A DNA stretch of 64,000 nt. It comes from JAJNBA01 sp963842295. Lineage in GTDB: Bacteria > Actinomycetota > UBA4738 > HRBIN12. Positions 24,628-33,194 of the stretch are shown here, piece by piece (within the stretch, counting starts at the first letter, position 1; the number at the start of each line of letters is the position of its first letter). The notes beneath the pieces are model-generated. The model was not told the origin of the DNA. It saw only the letters and a program-made list of their open reading frames with translations, and made no database searches. Location: assembly GCA_963842295.1 (NCBI GenBank), contig CAWJFY010000007.1, forward strand, positions 310,001 to 374,000, written 5' to 3'. Made by a program: the position numbers and the translations under genes.

Positions 24628-26901
24628 TCAGCCGACCCGCTTCAGCGGCGCGTAGGAAAGGAGCAGCCGTTTCTCGCCCGCCTCCGAGAAGGCGATCGTC
24701 GCCTCGGCGTCCTCCCCGTGACCTTTCACGGTGAGGACGACCCCTTCCCCCCATCGTTCGTGCAGGACGGTGTCGCCCTCCGAGACGGAAGGAACCTCTC
24801 GTTTGGGCACCCGCGGTGGGCTCCATCCGGAGGAGGGCACCTCCACGTTGCCCTTGCCGGGCAGCCCCATGACCGAGTAGCCACCCTCGGGTCTCCGAGC
24901 CCTCCCTCCGCGGGACGGGTCGCGGGTGCCCGGACGGCTCCGACCGGACCCGCCCCCTTCCTCGCGCACGTCCAGCAAGCTCGCCGGCAGCTCGTTCAAG
25001 AATCGTGACGGCGGGTTGTAATTGGTCTGCCCGAACAGCGTCCTGCCCCACGCGTGGCAGAGGTACAAGCGCTTCTGCGCCCGGGTGATGCCGACGTAGA
25101 GCAACCGGCGCTCCTCCTCGAGCTCGGCGGAGTCCGTCATCGATCGGTAGTGCGGGAAGATCCCGTCCTCGAGGCCGACGATGAACACGGCCGGGAACTC
25201 GAGACCCTTGGCGATGTGCAGCGTCATCAGCGTGACCGAGGATTCCTCCTCGTCGTAGCTGTCCTGCTCGCCGATCAGGGACACCTGTTCCAGGAACTGG
25301 TCGAGACCGGCGTCAGGGTCGCGGGCGATCAGTTCCGCAGCCACACCGGACAGCTCCTGGATGTTCTCGATCCTCCCCTGCGCCTCGACGGTACGCTCCT
25401 CTTCGAGCTCAGCCAGGTAGCCGGACTCCTGTGCCGCGAACTCCACCATCCGGGCCGGTCCGGCACCTTCCGCGAGATGACCGGCCAAGGCCGTCATCAC
25501 CGACGTGAACCCGGCCACCGCTCCCTTGGCACGAGAGGCGAGCGACGCGATCTCGTCCACCCGGCGGCACGCCTCCATCACCTCGATGCCCTCATCGCGC
25601 GCGAACGCCTCCAGCGCGGACACCGTGGCGTCGCCGATCCCCCGCTTCGGCGTATTCACCACTCGCCGGAACGAGATCACGTCCTGCGGATTGGTGAGGA
25701 GCCGGAGATACGCGAGGACGTCCTTGATCTCCTTCCGCTGGTAGAAGCGGACCCCGCCGAACACGCGGTACGGCATCCCGACCCGCATCAGGACGTCCTC
25801 GACAACCCGCGACTGCGCGTTCGTTCGGTAGAAGATCGCGACGTCGCGGTAGCGGAACCCCTCCTCGCTTCGAAGACGTTCGACCTCCTGTGCGACGAAG
25901 TACGCCTCGCTGTGCTCATCGTTGGCTCGAACGCGCACGACCGGGTCGCCTGACCCCGCCTCGGTCCAAAGGTTCTTCGGCTTCCGCTGAACGTTGTTCT
26001 CGATGAGCGCGTTCGCGACCGTGAGGATGTTCTGCGTCGAGCGGTAGTTCTGCTCCATCAAGAACACGGCCGCGTCGGGATAGTCGCGCTCGAAGTCGAG
26101 GATGTTCTGGATGGTCGCCCCGCGCCAGGAGTAGACGCCCTGATCGGCATCGCCCACGACGCAGACGTTCCGATACGTGGCCGCGAGCATGTTGACCAGC
26201 TCGTACTGAGCGCGGTTCGTGTCCTGGTACTCGTCGACCAGGATGTACCGGAACCGCTCTTGGTAGTGCTCGAGGACCTCCGCGTGAGCCCGGAACAGAC
26301 GGACCGTCTCGCTGATCAGGTCATCGAAGTCGAGCGCTCCCGCGTCTCGTTTCCGCCGCTCGTACTCCGTGTAGATCCCCGCGACCGTCTCCTCATACAG
26401 GCTCGAAGCCATCCCGGCGAACTCCGTCGCACCGATCACGCGGTCCTTGGCCTTGCCGATCGCGGAGGCGACGGCCTTCGCCGGGAAACGCTTGGGGTCG
26501 ATGTTCATGTCGCGTGAGATCCCGGCGATCAGTCGTTCGGTATCGCCGTCGTCGTAGATCGTGAAGTTCGAAGGCACACCCAGGTGGGCGTGCTCCTTCC
26601 GCAGGATCCGCACGCAGGCCGAGTGGAACGTCAGGACCCACATCCCCCGGGAGATCGGACCCCCGAGGAGCTCCCCGACCCGTTCCGCCATCTCCCGGGA
26701 GGCCTTGTTCGTGAAGGTGATCGCCAGGATCTGACCTGGAGAGACGCCGCACTCCCGGATCAGGTAGGCGATCCGATGGGTCAAGGCACGGGTCTTGCCG
26801 GAACCCGCGCCCGCCACGATCAGCACGGGCCCCTCGGTCCGCAAGACGGCCTCACGCTGGATGTCGTTCAGGCCATCGAGGAGGGGGGAGGTGACGCTCA
26901 C
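24628..26901 (-). CDS. pcrA: ATP-dependent DNA helicase PcrA (UvrD/Rep family)
   Basis: A 757-residue superfamily 1A helicase that unwinds DNA 3'-5' in repair and replication restart. Motif I LIVAGAGSGKTRALTHRIAY, motif II VDEYQDTN, motif III GDADQGVYSWRGA (usually GDDDQSIY), motif IV QNYRSTQNILTVANALI, motif V TLMTLHIAKGLEFPAVFIVG and motif VI EERRLLYVGITRAQKRLYL are all present. The last 60 residues (GDTVLHERWGEGVVLTVKG) form the PcrA Tudor-like domain that contacts RNA polymerase. The GTG at 26901 follows a TAGCAT box by 6 bases. The N-terminal residues match the family (LNDIQREAVLRTEGPVLIVA). Confidence 0.97.
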   Translation of the reverse strand: MSVTSPLLDGLNDIQREAVLRTEGPVLIVAGAGSGKTRALTHRIAYLIRECGVSPGQILAITFTNKASREMAERVGELLGGPISRGMWVLTFHSACVRILRKEHAHLGVPSNFTIYDDGDTERLIAGISRDMNIDPKRFPAKAVASAIGKAKDRVIGATEFAGMASSLYEETVAGIYTEYERRKRDAGALDFDDLISETVRLFRAHAEVLEHYQERFRYILVDEYQDTNRAQYELVNMLAATYRNVCVVGDADQGVYSWRGATIQNILDFERDYPDAAVFLMEQNYRSTQNILTVANALIENNVQRKPKNLWTEAGSGDPVVRVRANDEHSEAYFVAQEVERLRSEEGFRYRDVAIFYRTNAQSRVVEDVLMRVGMPYRVFGGVRFYQRKEIKDVLAYLRLLTNPQDVISFRRVVNTPKRGIGDATVSALEAFARDEGIEVMEACRRVDEIASLASRAKGAVAGFTSVMTALAGHLAEGAGPARMVEFAAQESGYLAELEEERTVEAQGRIENIQELSGVAAELIARDPDAGLDQFLEQVSLIGEQDSYDEEESSVTLMTLHIAKGLEFPAVFIVGLEDGIFPHYRSMTDSAELEEERRLLYVGITRAQKRLYLCHAWGRTLFGQTNYNPPSRFLNELPASLLDVREEGGGSGRSRPGTRDPSRGGRARRPEGGYSVMGLPGKGNVEVPSSGWSPPRVPKREVPSVSEGDTVLHERWGEGVVLTVKGHGEDAEATIAFSEAGEKRLLLSYAPLKRVG

Positions 26902-26907
26902 GCGACG

Positions 26908-26913
26908 ATGCTA
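26908..26913 (-). promoter_or_regulatory. Candidate -10 box of pcrA
   Basis: TAGCAT on the minus strand, 6 bases before the pcrA GTG. Confidence 0.4.
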
Positions 26914-26991
26914 GCGCGGGCCCGCGACTCCACCAGCCAAGGGAGCTCTGACCTGGGACCTTCGGCAGATGTCGGTGACCGGTCGCACGGT

Positions 26992-26997
26992 TACGGT
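26992..26997 (+). promoter_or_regulatory. Candidate -10 box of the sortase gene
   Basis: TACGGT ends 6 bases before the ATG at 27004 (3 bases before a GTG at 27001), favouring the ATG. Confidence 0.35.
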
Positions 26998-27003
26998 TGC
27001 GTG

Positions 27004-27648
27004 ATGCAGGGACGATCGCGCATCCGCGTCGTGGTTCGAGCTTTCGGCTTCGCCTGTCTCATGACCGCGGCCGGGCTCGGCGGCTACGTGTCGTGGCTGT
27101 TGTGGGGAACCGGACTGGAGACGGCGCGTGCCCAAGACCAGCTCCGCAGCGAGGCCGAACCCCTCTTCGGAGAGCCCACGCCACCACGTGAGCCGGAACG
27201 GTATCTCCCGGGAGACGCCTACGCCGCGATCAGGATCCCGTCGATCGACATCGACTTCATCGTGGTGGAGGGTCCGGACGACGACACCTATCGGTCATCC
27301 GAGTGGACGGAAACCCTCAAGAAGGGCCCTGCTCACTATCCGGACACCGCCGACCCCTGGGACGGGACGGGCCGGGTGGGCATCGCAGGGCATCGAACCA
27401 CGTACCTCCATCCCTTCCTGAACCTCGATCAGGTCCGAGCCGGCGACGTGATCGAGCTCATCACCGAGCACGGCACCTTCATCTACGAGGTCGACCGCAA
27501 CTTCGAGCGTCCGGAGGCGGGTTCCGGCGTGGTTCTCGAGCAGACGAAACGGCCCACGCTGGTTCTCACGACCTGCCATCCGAAGTACTCAAGCCGCGAG
27601 CGGCTGATCGTCACGGCGACGCTCCTGGACGGGCCCCCGAAGACGTAG
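27004..27648 (+). CDS. Sortase, class D/E-like
   Basis: A 214-residue membrane-anchored transpeptidase that would attach surface proteins to the cell wall. The N-terminus is basic (MQGRSRIRVVVR) followed by one transmembrane helix (GFACLMTAAGLGGYVSWLLW). The extracellular domain has AYAAIRIPSIDIDFIVVEG, a catalytic His in GRVGIAGHRTTYLHPF, and the catalytic Cys in LVLTTCHPKYSSRERLIVTA with the following Arg. The GHRTTY and TTCHP forms fit actinobacterial class E or D enzymes rather than housekeeping class A. No sortase substrate with a sorting signal is visible nearby. The convergent neighbour is a Ser/Thr kinase, 3 bases away. Confidence 0.85.
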   Translation: MQGRSRIRVVVRAFGFACLMTAAGLGGYVSWLLWGTGLETARAQDQLRSEAEPLFGEPTPPREPERYLPGDAYAAIRIPSIDIDFIVVEGPDDDTYRSSEWTETLKKGPAHYPDTADPWDGTGRVGIAGHRTTYLHPFLNLDQVRAGDVIELITEHGTFIYEVDRNFERPEAGSGVVLEQTKRPTLVLTTCHPKYSSRERLIVTATLLDGPPKT

Positions 27649-27651
27649 CGC

Positions 27652-29076
27652 TCAGTCGCCGCCCTCGGATGCGAGGAACATCTGCTCGGCCAGATCTTCG
27701 ATGGCCTTCTCCAGCTTGTGGTCCTCGGACTGGGCGATCTCGTCGCTGTCGACGAGTTCGTCGATCAAGCCCTCCAAGTTGCCGAGCTTCTCGACGGCCT
27801 CTTCGATGTCACCCCCGGCGAACGTGTCGAGCGCGTCGTCGAGCCCGTTCTGGATCTCTTCGGCTGCGTTCTCCGAGATGTTCCCTTCGCTCATACCCTC
27901 GGTGACAACCGCTTGCAGAGCTGCGACGCCCGCTTGGACCGGATCGATCGGATCTGTGCTCGGTGAGGGCGACGGCGAGGGCGAGGGCGAGGACGTGGTC
28001 GAGGACGTGGGCGAAGGCGAGGGACTCGGCGATCCCGGCGGACCGAGAGCCGGCGGTTCCTCCCCGGCGAAGAGCGCGTACGCCAGGCTCCCGAGCAGGA
28101 CCAGCGCCACGATGCCGAGCAGGATCGGGACCACGGGACGCCGGCGCGGCGGCCTGTCGGTCCGCCGGGGAACGGTCTCGGGTGGCGCCACGACAGGAAG
28201 CGGCCTCGTCCCCTCGACCGCGACCAAGGGCGTGGTCGCCGTGACCGGGGTGATCTGGCCCGTCCGGTCGCCCAAGGCCGAGTACATGTCTGCCGCGCTC
28301 TGGAACCGCGCCGCCGGGTCCTTCTCCATCGCGCGTAGGGTCACCGCCTCGAGGGACGGCGGGACGGACGGCTCCACGGAGCTCGGGGGTGCGGGAGCCT
28401 CGTGCACGTGTTGGTACGCCACGGCCACCGGATCGCCGGCGGTGAACGGCGGGCGGCCCGTGAGCATCTCGTACATCACGCAACCGAGGGAGTACACGTC
28501 GGAGCGATGGTCGACGGGATCGCCCCGAGCCTGCTCGGGCGAGATGTAGCCGGCCGTTCCGAGGATCGACGAAGCGCGCGTGATGCTCTCTCCTTCGATG
28601 CCCCGAGCGATCCCGAGGTCCATCAGCTTGGTGCGGCCGTCCGGCGTCAGCATCACGTTCGCGGGCTTCACGTCACGGTGCACGATCCCGGCGGCATGCG
28701 CCACACCGAGCGCAGCCGCGATGTTCCTCCCGATCCTCCTCGCGCGGTCGGGTCGGATCGGCCCCTCCCGACGGATCACGTCGGCGAGGGTCTCCCCGGG
28801 TACGTGTTCCATCACGATGTAATGCACGCCGCCCTCGGAGCCGGCGTCGAAAACGGCCACGAGGTTGGGATGTGAGATCCGGGCCGAAGCCAGCGCCTCC
28901 CGCCGGAACCGTTCGACGAAGGTGGCATCGCTCGCCAGCCAGATGCCCAGGGTCTTGACGGCGACCGACCGGTCCAGAACCCGGTCGGTCGCCAGGTAGA
29001 CCTCGGCCATGCCCCCGCGCCCGAGGAGCTCGCCGACCGCGTAGCGGTCGGCCACCACCGTGCCCTCGATCGTCAT
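27652..29076 (-). CDS. Transmembrane serine/threonine protein kinase
   Basis: A 474-residue PknB-type kinase. The cytoplasmic kinase domain (about 1-270) has the Gly loop LLGRGGMAEVYLATDR, VAVKTLG with the ATP-binding Lys, the catalytic loop IVHRDVKPANVML, DLGIARG (DLG in place of DFG) and the activation segment GTAGYISPEQARGDPVDHRS. A Pro/Arg-rich juxtamembrane region, a helix VVPILLGIVALVLLGSLAYA near residue 315, a Pro-Ser linker, and a 95-residue acidic, helix-rich extracellular domain (LGNLEGLIDELVDSDEIAQS) follow. It has no PASTA repeats, so its ligand is unlikely to be muropeptide in the usual way. ATG start at 29076. Confidence 0.9.
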   Translation of the reverse strand: MTIEGTVVADRYAVGELLGRGGMAEVYLATDRVLDRSVAVKTLGIWLASDATFVERFRREALASARISHPNLVAVFDAGSEGGVHYIVMEHVPGETLADVIRREGPIRPDRARRIGRNIAAALGVAHAAGIVHRDVKPANVMLTPDGRTKLMDLGIARGIEGESITRASSILGTAGYISPEQARGDPVDHRSDVYSLGCVMYEMLTGRPPFTAGDPVAVAYQHVHEAPAPPSSVEPSVPPSLEAVTLRAMEKDPAARFQSAADMYSALGDRTGQITPVTATTPLVAVEGTRPLPVVAPPETVPRRTDRPPRRRPVVPILLGIVALVLLGSLAYALFAGEEPPALGPPGSPSPSPSPTSSTTSSPSPSPSPSPSTDPIDPVQAGVAALQAVVTEGMSEGNISENAAEEIQNGLDDALDTFAGGDIEEAVEKLGNLEGLIDELVDSDEIAQSEDHKLEKAIEDLAEQMFLASEGGD

Positions 29077-29156
29077 AGAAGCTCCCAGGCTACGGGAGCC
29101 ATCCCTAAGCGGGCCCTAAGCTGAAGGGCAGGTTCCGAGCGCGGCTGGCGGCCGCG

Positions 29157-30734
29157 TCACTCCCACTCGATCGTGCCGGGGGGCTTCGAGGTGACGTCGT
29201 ACGCAACCCTGTTGATGCCCGGCACCTCCCGGACGATCCGCGAGGCGATCCTGTCGAGCACGTCGTAGGGCAGCCTCGCCCAGTCTGCGGTCATCGCGTC
29301 CTCCGACGTCACGACCCGGACGATCACCGGACTCTCGTACGTGCGCCCGTCACCCATGACGCCCACGGTCTTCGTGTCGGCGAGCAGCACGCAGAACGCC
29401 TGCCAGGTCTCCCGTTCGAGTCCGGCACGGCGGATCTCCTCCCGCACCACCCGGTCGGCCCCTCGAACCTTCTCGAGATCCTCGGCCGTGACCTCGCCCA
29501 CGATCCGCACCGCGAGCCCGGGGCCAGGGAAGGGTTGGCGTTGCACGACCTCTTCTGGCAGTCCCAGTTCGGCGCCGACCTGCCGGACCTCGTCCTTGAA
29601 TAGGTCGCGGAGGGGCTCCACGAGCTCGAGCTCCATCTCTTCGGGGAGGCCGCCGACGTTGTGATGGCTCTTGATGTTGGCCGCGGTGCGTGAGCCGCTC
29701 TCGATCACGTCCGGGTAGAGCGTCCCCTGGACGAGGAAGCGGGCTCCTCGGTGCTCGCGGGCGACCTCCTCGAAGACGCGGATGAACTCCTCTCCGATCG
29801 CGCGGCGCTTGCGCTCGGGGTCGGTGACACCCCCGAGCTTCGCCAGGAAGCGGTCCTCTGCCTTCACGTGCACGAGCGGCACGCCGAAGTGGCGACCGAA
29901 GGTCTCCTCGACCTGCTGTGGCTCCCCCTCTCGGTTCAAGCCGTGGTCGACGAAGACGCACGTGAGCTGGTCTCCTACGGCGCGATGCACGAGGAGCGCG
30001 GCGACCGAGGAGTCGACCCCTCCGGAGAGCGCACACAGAACCTCGGCCCTCCCGACCTGTGCGCGGATACGGGCCACCGCGTCCTCGACGATGTTGATGG
30101 GGGTCCAGTCGGGCAGGAGGCCGCACCCTTCGTAGAGGAACCGCTTCAAGACGTCTTGCCCGCGAGGCGTGTGCGACACCTCGGGGTGGAACTGAACCGA
30201 GAACAGGACCCGCTCCGGGTCTTCCATCGCCGCGATGGGGATCTGCTCCGTGCGAGCGGTCACGCGGAAGCCCTCGGGCGCGCGCATGACCGCGTCGCCG
30301 TGACTCATCCAGACTTGCTCCTCGGGACCGAAGTCGGCGAGCAACACCCCGCCTGGCTGATCGACCGCCAACGTCGTTCCGCCGTACTCACGCTGCCCGG
30401 TGGCTGCCACCTCGCCGCCGAGCGCTTGCGCCATCAGCTGGTGCCCGTAGCAGATGCCCAGGACCGGGACGCCCATGTCGAACAGAGCGTTGTCGACGGC
30501 AGGCGCTCCCTCCTCGTAGACCGAGGCAGGCCCTCCCGAGAGGATCAATCCTGCTGGACGGCGCTTCGCGAGGTCCGCGGCAGTGGCATCGTGCGGGACG
30601 ATCTCGGAGTAGACGTGCGCCTCCCGGACACGCCGGGCGATCAGCTGCGCGTACTGCGCTCCGAGGTCGACGACCAGGACCGGCCTCGAGGGATCTTCTG
30701 TGCCTGATGTTGACGTGTGTGACCCTGGCTCCAA
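29157..30734 (-). CDS. guaA: GMP synthase (glutamine-hydrolysing)
   Basis: A 525-residue enzyme that aminates XMP to GMP. The N-terminal class I amidotransferase domain has VLGICYGHQLMAQALGG with the catalytic Cys, and FSVQFHPEVSHT with His-Glu. The ATP pyrophosphatase domain has VLCALSGGVDSSVAALLVHR, and the C-terminal dimerisation domain ends NRVAYDVTSKPPGTIEWE. The only available start is TTG at 30734, immediately after the TAG of guaB3 in the same frame. The first 18 residues (LEPGSHTSTSGTEDPSRP) look like a linker. Translation probably depends on guaB3. Confidence 0.95.
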   Translation of the reverse strand: MEPGSHTSTSGTEDPSRPVLVVDLGAQYAQLIARRVREAHVYSEIVPHDATAADLAKRRPAGLILSGGPASVYEEGAPAVDNALFDMGVPVLGICYGHQLMAQALGGEVAATGQREYGGTTLAVDQPGGVLLADFGPEEQVWMSHGDAVMRAPEGFRVTARTEQIPIAAMEDPERVLFSVQFHPEVSHTPRGQDVLKRFLYEGCGLLPDWTPINIVEDAVARIRAQVGRAEVLCALSGGVDSSVAALLVHRAVGDQLTCVFVDHGLNREGEPQQVEETFGRHFGVPLVHVKAEDRFLAKLGGVTDPERKRRAIGEEFIRVFEEVAREHRGARFLVQGTLYPDVIESGSRTAANIKSHHNVGGLPEEMELELVEPLRDLFKDEVRQVGAELGLPEEVVQRQPFPGPGLAVRIVGEVTAEDLEKVRGADRVVREEIRRAGLERETWQAFCVLLADTKTVGVMGDGRTYESPVIVRVVTSEDAMTADWARLPYDVLDRIASRIVREVPGINRVAYDVTSKPPGTIEWE

Positions 30735-31895
30735 CTAGTGCCCCATCCCCACCCGCTGCGCCGCCTGGTAGGTCTTCCCCTCGGTCTTGATGGAAGGCGC
30801 GATGACGAGCTCGGCCTTCTGGAACTCCTTGATCGTGGCATAGCCCGTGGTGGCCATCGAGGTGGCGAGGGCACCGAACAGGTTGAAGGTTCCGTCGTTC
30901 TCGTGAGCCGGTCCCACCAGGATCTCTTCCATGGACGCGACCTGCTGCGTCTTCACCCTCGCCCCGCGCGGCAGCGTGGGATGGAACGTCGCCATCCCCC
31001 AGTGGTAGCCGCGGCCGGGTGCCTCGTACGCGCGGGTGAGCGGCGAACCGATCATCACCGCATCTGCTCCACAGGCGATCGCCTTCGCGATGTCGCCCCC
31101 TGTCCGCATCCCACCGTCGGCGATCACGTGGCAGTAGCGCCCCGTCTCGTGGAGGTGCTCGCGCCGGGCCGCCGCCGCGTCGGCGATCGCGGTGGCCTGC
31201 GGCACTCCCACCCCAAGAACACCTCTTGTGGTGCAGGCGTTCCCAGGCCCGACACCGACCAGCACGCCAACCGCCCCGGTCCGCATCAGGTGCAGCGCCG
31301 TCGAATACGAGGCGCAACCGCCGACGATCACCGGCAGGTCGAACCCGGCGATGAACTCCTTCAGGTTGAGCGGCTCGGCGTGGGTGGAGACGTGCTCCGC
31401 AGAGACCACCGTCCCCTGGATCACCAGGACATCAAGCCCAGCCTCCAGCACGATCGGCGCGAATCGCTCGACGCGCTGGGGCGTGAGCGACGCGCACGAC
31501 ACCACACCGCCCGCCTTGATCTCCTCGATCCGGCTGCCGAGCAGCTCCGGGCTTACCGGCTCCCGGTACAGCTCTTGCATCCGGCGCGTCGCCTTGTCGT
31601 CGGTCAGGGCTGCGATCTCTTCGTAGATCGGCTCCGGATCCTCGTACCTCGTCCACAGCCCTTCGAGGTTGAGACAGGCGAGCCCTCCGAGCTTCCCGGT
31701 CAGCACCGCGGTCTGCGGCGAGACGCTCGCGTCCATCGCCGACGCCATCATCGGGAGCCCGAACTTGTAGGCATCGACCTCCCAGCTGATGTCGACGTCG
31801 TCGGGATCCCGCGTCCTGCGTGACGGGACGATCGCGACCTCGTCGAACCCGTACGCCCGCCTCGCCGTCTTGCCGATACCGATCTCCAACTCCAC
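30735..31895 (-). CDS. guaB3: GuaB3-family IMP dehydrogenase-related protein
   Basis: A 386-residue TIM-barrel enzyme of the IMPDH/GMP reductase superfamily without the CBS domain pair. It has MASAMDASVSPQTAVLTGKL, the catalytic loop GVGPGNACTTRGVLGVGVPQ with the nucleophilic Cys, and IADGGMRTGGDIAKAIACGA then MIGSPL for phosphate binding. Actinobacteria carry this paralogue beside canonical guaB2 and guaA. Whether it acts as IMP dehydrogenase or GMP reductase is not settled by sequence. GTG start at 31895 after a G-rich stretch. A TAG stop separates it from guaA without any spacer. Confidence 0.9.
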   Translation of the reverse strand: MELEIGIGKTARRAYGFDEVAIVPSRRTRDPDDVDISWEVDAYKFGLPMMASAMDASVSPQTAVLTGKLGGLACLNLEGLWTRYEDPEPIYEEIAALTDDKATRRMQELYREPVSPELLGSRIEEIKAGGVVSCASLTPQRVERFAPIVLEAGLDVLVIQGTVVSAEHVSTHAEPLNLKEFIAGFDLPVIVGGCASYSTALHLMRTGAVGVLVGVGPGNACTTRGVLGVGVPQATAIADAAAARREHLHETGRYCHVIADGGMRTGGDIAKAIACGADAVMIGSPLTRAYEAPGRGYHWGMATFHPTLPRGARVKTQQVASMEEILVGPAHENDGTFNLFGALATSMATTGYATIKEFQKAELVIAPSIKTEGKTYQAAQRVGMGH

Positions 31896-31916
31896 GCGGT
31901 TACCCCCCGAAACGCG

Positions 31917-31948
31917 AGACGCCCATCCGGAACCCCGGATGGGCGTCT
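31917..31948 (-). terminator. Strong GC hairpin between the DinB-fold gene and guaB3
   Basis: A perfect 14-base-pair stem (31917-31930 with 31935-31948) closing a 4-base loop. There is no clear T run on either strand. It may end the DinB-fold transcript or act in the guaB3 leader, 21 bases before the start codon. Confidence 0.45.
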
Positions 31949-31994
31949 GACCGATGCATGGGCTCAGCGTACCAGCAGGCCCTGACGCGCTCGC

Positions 31995-32534
31995 TCAGCC
32001 TCCGGAAACCGCGTCGAGGGCTCGCCTCGCCTGTGCGAGGTGGAATCGGTCGTGTCCCGCGATCATCCGGAACAGCAGGTCGAAGCTTTCCGGACCGCGT
32101 TCTTCGTGCATGCCGACGCGGGCGCGTTCCTCCTCGGAGGATCGCGCCCACAGCACGAGGTTGGCCGCCCGGAGGGGTTCGAACAGCCGCAGGAGCTCGT
32201 TCGGGTCCTCCTCTCGCGGCGCGTGAAGCTTGTCGACCCATAGATCCTGGTCGTAGCCGATCAGGGGCGGCTCGTCATGGGCGAGGATCCATCGGTAGCG
32301 AGCCGTCGAGACCACCTCAGCATCGACCGCGTGCCCCAAGCACTCGATCACCGACCACTCCGAGACCTCCGGACGAACGTGACCCTCGTCTCCCGCATCG
32401 CGCACCAGCGAGCGCCAATGATCGGCGGTCCCTGTCTGGACGGCCTTCGGATCGTCATCCGCCAGGAGCGAAAGGAGGTGGTCTTGGTACGCCTTCGGTT
32501 CGGAGATCGGGTCCGGTGACGAGGGAGCGTCCAC
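31995..32534 (-). CDS. DinB superfamily protein
   Basis: A 179-residue four-helix-bundle protein of the DinB/YfiT family, possibly a metal-dependent thiol transferase (mycothiol- or bacillithiol-type) or a metalloprotein of unknown role. The three metal-binding His positions are suggested by SVIECLGHAVDAEVV, by GMHEERG, and by MIAGHDRFHLAQARRAL near the C-terminus. The start is a GTG at 32534, 6 bases after TAAAGT. It is separated from cysC by 27 bases on the same strand and may be independently transcribed. Confidence 0.8.
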   Translation of the reverse strand: MDAPSSPDPISEPKAYQDHLLSLLADDDPKAVQTGTADHWRSLVRDAGDEGHVRPEVSEWSVIECLGHAVDAEVVSTARYRWILAHDEPPLIGYDQDLWVDKLHAPREEDPNELLRLFEPLRAANLVLWARSSEEERARVGMHEERGPESFDLLFRMIAGHDRFHLAQARRALDAVSGG

Positions 32535-32540
32535 GACCCG

Positions 32541-32546
32541 ACTTTA
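32541..32546 (-). promoter_or_regulatory. Candidate -10 box of the DinB-fold gene
   Basis: TAAAGT on the minus strand, 6 bases before the GTG at 32534. Confidence 0.35.
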
Positions 32547-32561
32547 CCTGTGGCTCGCGAC

Positions 32562-33194
32562 TCAGTCCTCTTTGGCGACGTACCCCGTATCGGTCACGCG
32601 GAGATCGGTGAGTCCCGAGTGAACGCGATCCCCTTCCACGAGGAGGGTCGCGTCCTCGATATGACCGAGCCCGTGCAGCGTGTCCATGACTTTCTGCAGC
32701 GACTGCTCGGGCGTCTCCACCAAGGTATCGACCACGAGCTCCGGGGTCTCCGGCGCCTCGTAGGGATCGTCGACGCCGGTGAAGCCGGTGATCTCACCAG
32801 CCAGCGCCTTCTTGTACAAGCCCTTCGGGTCGCGGTGGGCGGCGATCTCCTCCACCGTCGCATGGACGTACACTTCGACGAACGCGCCGATCTGGGCCCG
32901 CACCGTGTCGCGAGCCTCCTTGTACGGCGAGATGGGGCAACAGATCGCGGCGACGCCGTTGCGGGTCAAGAGGTCCGCAACGAAGCCGATCCGCAGGATG
33001 TTGGTATCCCGGTCCTCCTTGGAGAACCCGAGACCCTTCGACAGGTTCTGCCGCACCACGTCGCCGTCGAGGATCTCCGTCTTCAGCATCCGGGCCTGGA
33101 GCTCGTGGTACAGCATCTCGGCGATCGTGGACTTCCCGGAGCCGGAGAGGCCGGTGAACCAGACCGTGAACCCCTTCTGCTCGGATGCGATCAA
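32562..33194 (-). CDS. cysC: Adenylylsulfate (APS) kinase
   Basis: A 210-residue kinase that phosphorylates APS to PAPS. VWFTGLSGSGKSTIAEMLYH is the P-loop; LDGDVVRQNLSKGLGFSKED and RDTNILRIGFVADLL bind APS; and TGVDDPYEAPETPELVVDT is the C-terminal family signature. The start is an unusual TTG whose bases overlap the stop of the upstream phosphodiesterase gene (TTGA). No sulfurylase (cysD/cysN or sat) is present, so APS must come from elsewhere. The pairing suggests PAPS or sulfate-ester turnover. Confidence 0.92.
   Translation of the reverse strand: MIASEQKGFTVWFTGLSGSGKSTIAEMLYHELQARMLKTEILDGDVVRQNLSKGLGFSKEDRDTNILRIGFVADLLTRNGVAAICCPISPYKEARDTVRAQIGAFVEVYVHATVEEIAAHRDPKGLYKKALAGEITGFTGVDDPYEAPETPELVVDTLVETPEQSLQKVMDTLHGLGHIEDATLLVEGDRVHSGLTDLRVTDTGYVAKED

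Noticed and set aside
27960..28030. A tandem DNA repeat (GAGGGCGACGGCGAGG-like) on the plus strand
   Set aside because: It encodes the Pro-Ser linker of the kinase on the other strand; codon repetition explains it.
31896..31994. A purine or other riboswitch upstream of guaB3
   Set aside because: Only one simple hairpin is present, with no junction or conserved aptamer-like bases, and the gap is under 100 bases.
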